64,000 nt of DNA from Flagellimonas sp. CMM7 (lineage in GTDB: Bacteria; Bacteroidota; Bacteroidia; Flavobacteriales; Flavobacteriaceae), in NCBI RefSeq assembly GCF_021390195.1, contig NZ_CP090003.1:1972001-2036000 (forward strand), written 5' to 3'. Under the pieces are notes generated by a model. The model had not been told where the DNA came from. It saw only the letters and a list, made by a program, of their open reading frames with translations, and did not search any database. Shown in pieces: positions 63,431 to 64,000 of this stretch; position 1 is the first letter of the stretch, and each line of letters begins with the position of its first letter. Made by a program: the position numbers and the translations under genes.

Positions 63431-64000
63431 TTACACCATTGCTCCCATGGGTTTGTTTTGACTTTCCGTAACAATTTGCCCATCAAATAAGTTGATGACT
63501 CTGTGTGCATAATGGGAATCTCTATCGGAATGTGTTACCATAACAATGGTTGTACCCTCTTGATTAAGTTCTGTGAGCAGGTTCATAACCTCAATTCCAT
63601 TTTTGGAATCCAAGTTACCTGTAGGCTCATCCGCAAGAATTAATTTTGGATTGGTTACTACTGCTCTTGATATAGCAACTCTTTGCTGTTGACCACCAGA
63701 AAGCTGTTGTGGAAAATGTTTTTCGCGATGCGCGATTTTCATGCGTTCCAACACTCTTTTTACATTCTCTTTGCGCTCGGACTTATTCATTTTTAAATAA
63801 ATCAAAGGGAGTTCCACGTTTTCATAAACAGTTAACTCATCAATAAGGTTAAAGCTCTGGAAAACAAAGCCTAAATTCCCCTTTCGCAATTGCGTTCGTT
63901 GACTCTCTCGTAACCCTCCAACTTCATGTCCTGCAAATTGGTAACTTCCATCCGTAGGATTGTCCAGCATACCAATAATGTTTAGCAAAGTTGATTTTCC
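63431..64000 (-). CDS. ABC transporter ATPase, MacB/LolD type (5' end beyond window)
   Basis: The frame is open to the right edge; the visible part begins inside Walker A (GKSTLLN) and continues to the stop at 63431. Signature LSGGQQQR, Walker B LILADEP, D-loop GNLD and switch His (THSDRDSHYA) are all canonical, unlike the ATPase at 42528. It is upstream of the DUF2807 and permease genes in the same direction (64 bases to DUF2807), so it is the likely main engine for the permeases. Confidence 0.93.
   Translation of the reverse strand, partial: GKSTLLNIIGMLDNPTDGSYQFAGHEVGGLRESQRTQLRKGNLGFVFQSFNLIDELTVYENVELPLIYLKMNKSERKENVKRVLERMKIAHREKHFPQQLSGGQQQRVAISRAVVTNPKLILADEPTGNLDSKNGIEVMNLLTELNQEGTTIVMVTHSDRDSHYAHRVINLFDGQIVTESQNKPMGAMV

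Noticed and set aside
1..64000. CRISPR arrays, rRNA genes, complete tRNA genes, insertion sequences or transposases
   Set aside because: None seen on either strand; the only RNA-gene trace is the tRNA remnant near 11410.

Overview
The window looks like a chromosomal segment of a marine-type flavobacterium (Bacteroidota, Flavobacteriaceae). Evidence: a SusC/SusD pair, AT-rich starts without strong Shine-Dalgarno sequences, promoters of the TTG-N19-TAnnTTTG type (37450, 16490), the flavobacterial housekeeping order ribE / pdxA-yceD-rpmF-fabH-accB-accC, and many Bacteroidota-style lipoproteins.

Layout. (1) 1-11149: an organophosphorus locus. The end of an FAD oxidoreductase and a phosphonatase-like HAD hydrolase are followed by a cupin-type XRE regulator on the other strand. 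Then comes one tight operon: SusC, SusD, a nucleotide-pyrophosphatase-like lipoprotein with glycan-binding modules, a class-III aminotransferase-like PLP enzyme, and a purple-acid-phosphatase-like enzyme. I read it as uptake and breakdown of phosphonate- or phosphodiester-decorated material. (2) 11150-18250: an AT-rich accessory block. It opens with two terminators around a tRNA 3'-end remnant and carries unrelated small genes, a MarR/hydrolase pair with matching palindromic operators, and a broken DoxX gene. (3) 18261-31922: three consecutive transcription units, each starting with the same promoter (GATGACATT, 11 bases, GTTATA). Together they encode a eukaryote-like phospho-signalling system: M48 protease, FHA-FHA-ABC transporter, LEA-like lipoprotein, ECF sigma factor with candidate membrane anti-sigma partner, stand-alone alarmone-hydrolase-like HD protein, large membrane Ser/Thr kinase, PP2C phosphatase, Sel1-repeat protein and several small envelope proteins. 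(4) 31941-42531: TauE/SafE permease, sodium:solute symporter plus NagX-like acyltransferase, riboflavin synthase, and the pdxA to accC housekeeping run, ending with a DAO-type oxidoreductase. (5) 42528-64000 (minus strand): eight tandem MacB/FtsX-type double-domain permeases preceded by a DUF2807 protein, with an ABC ATPase at each end. One permease is frameshifted at a C5 tract, another has lost its canonical C-terminus, and the downstream ATPase has unusual residues in its signature and D-loop.

The most interesting parts are the kinase/phosphatase/FHA-ABC/sigma-factor island with its shared promoter, the SusCD-linked phosphonate locus, and the partly decaying permease array. Functions are inferred from sequence reading alone; no database search was possible.
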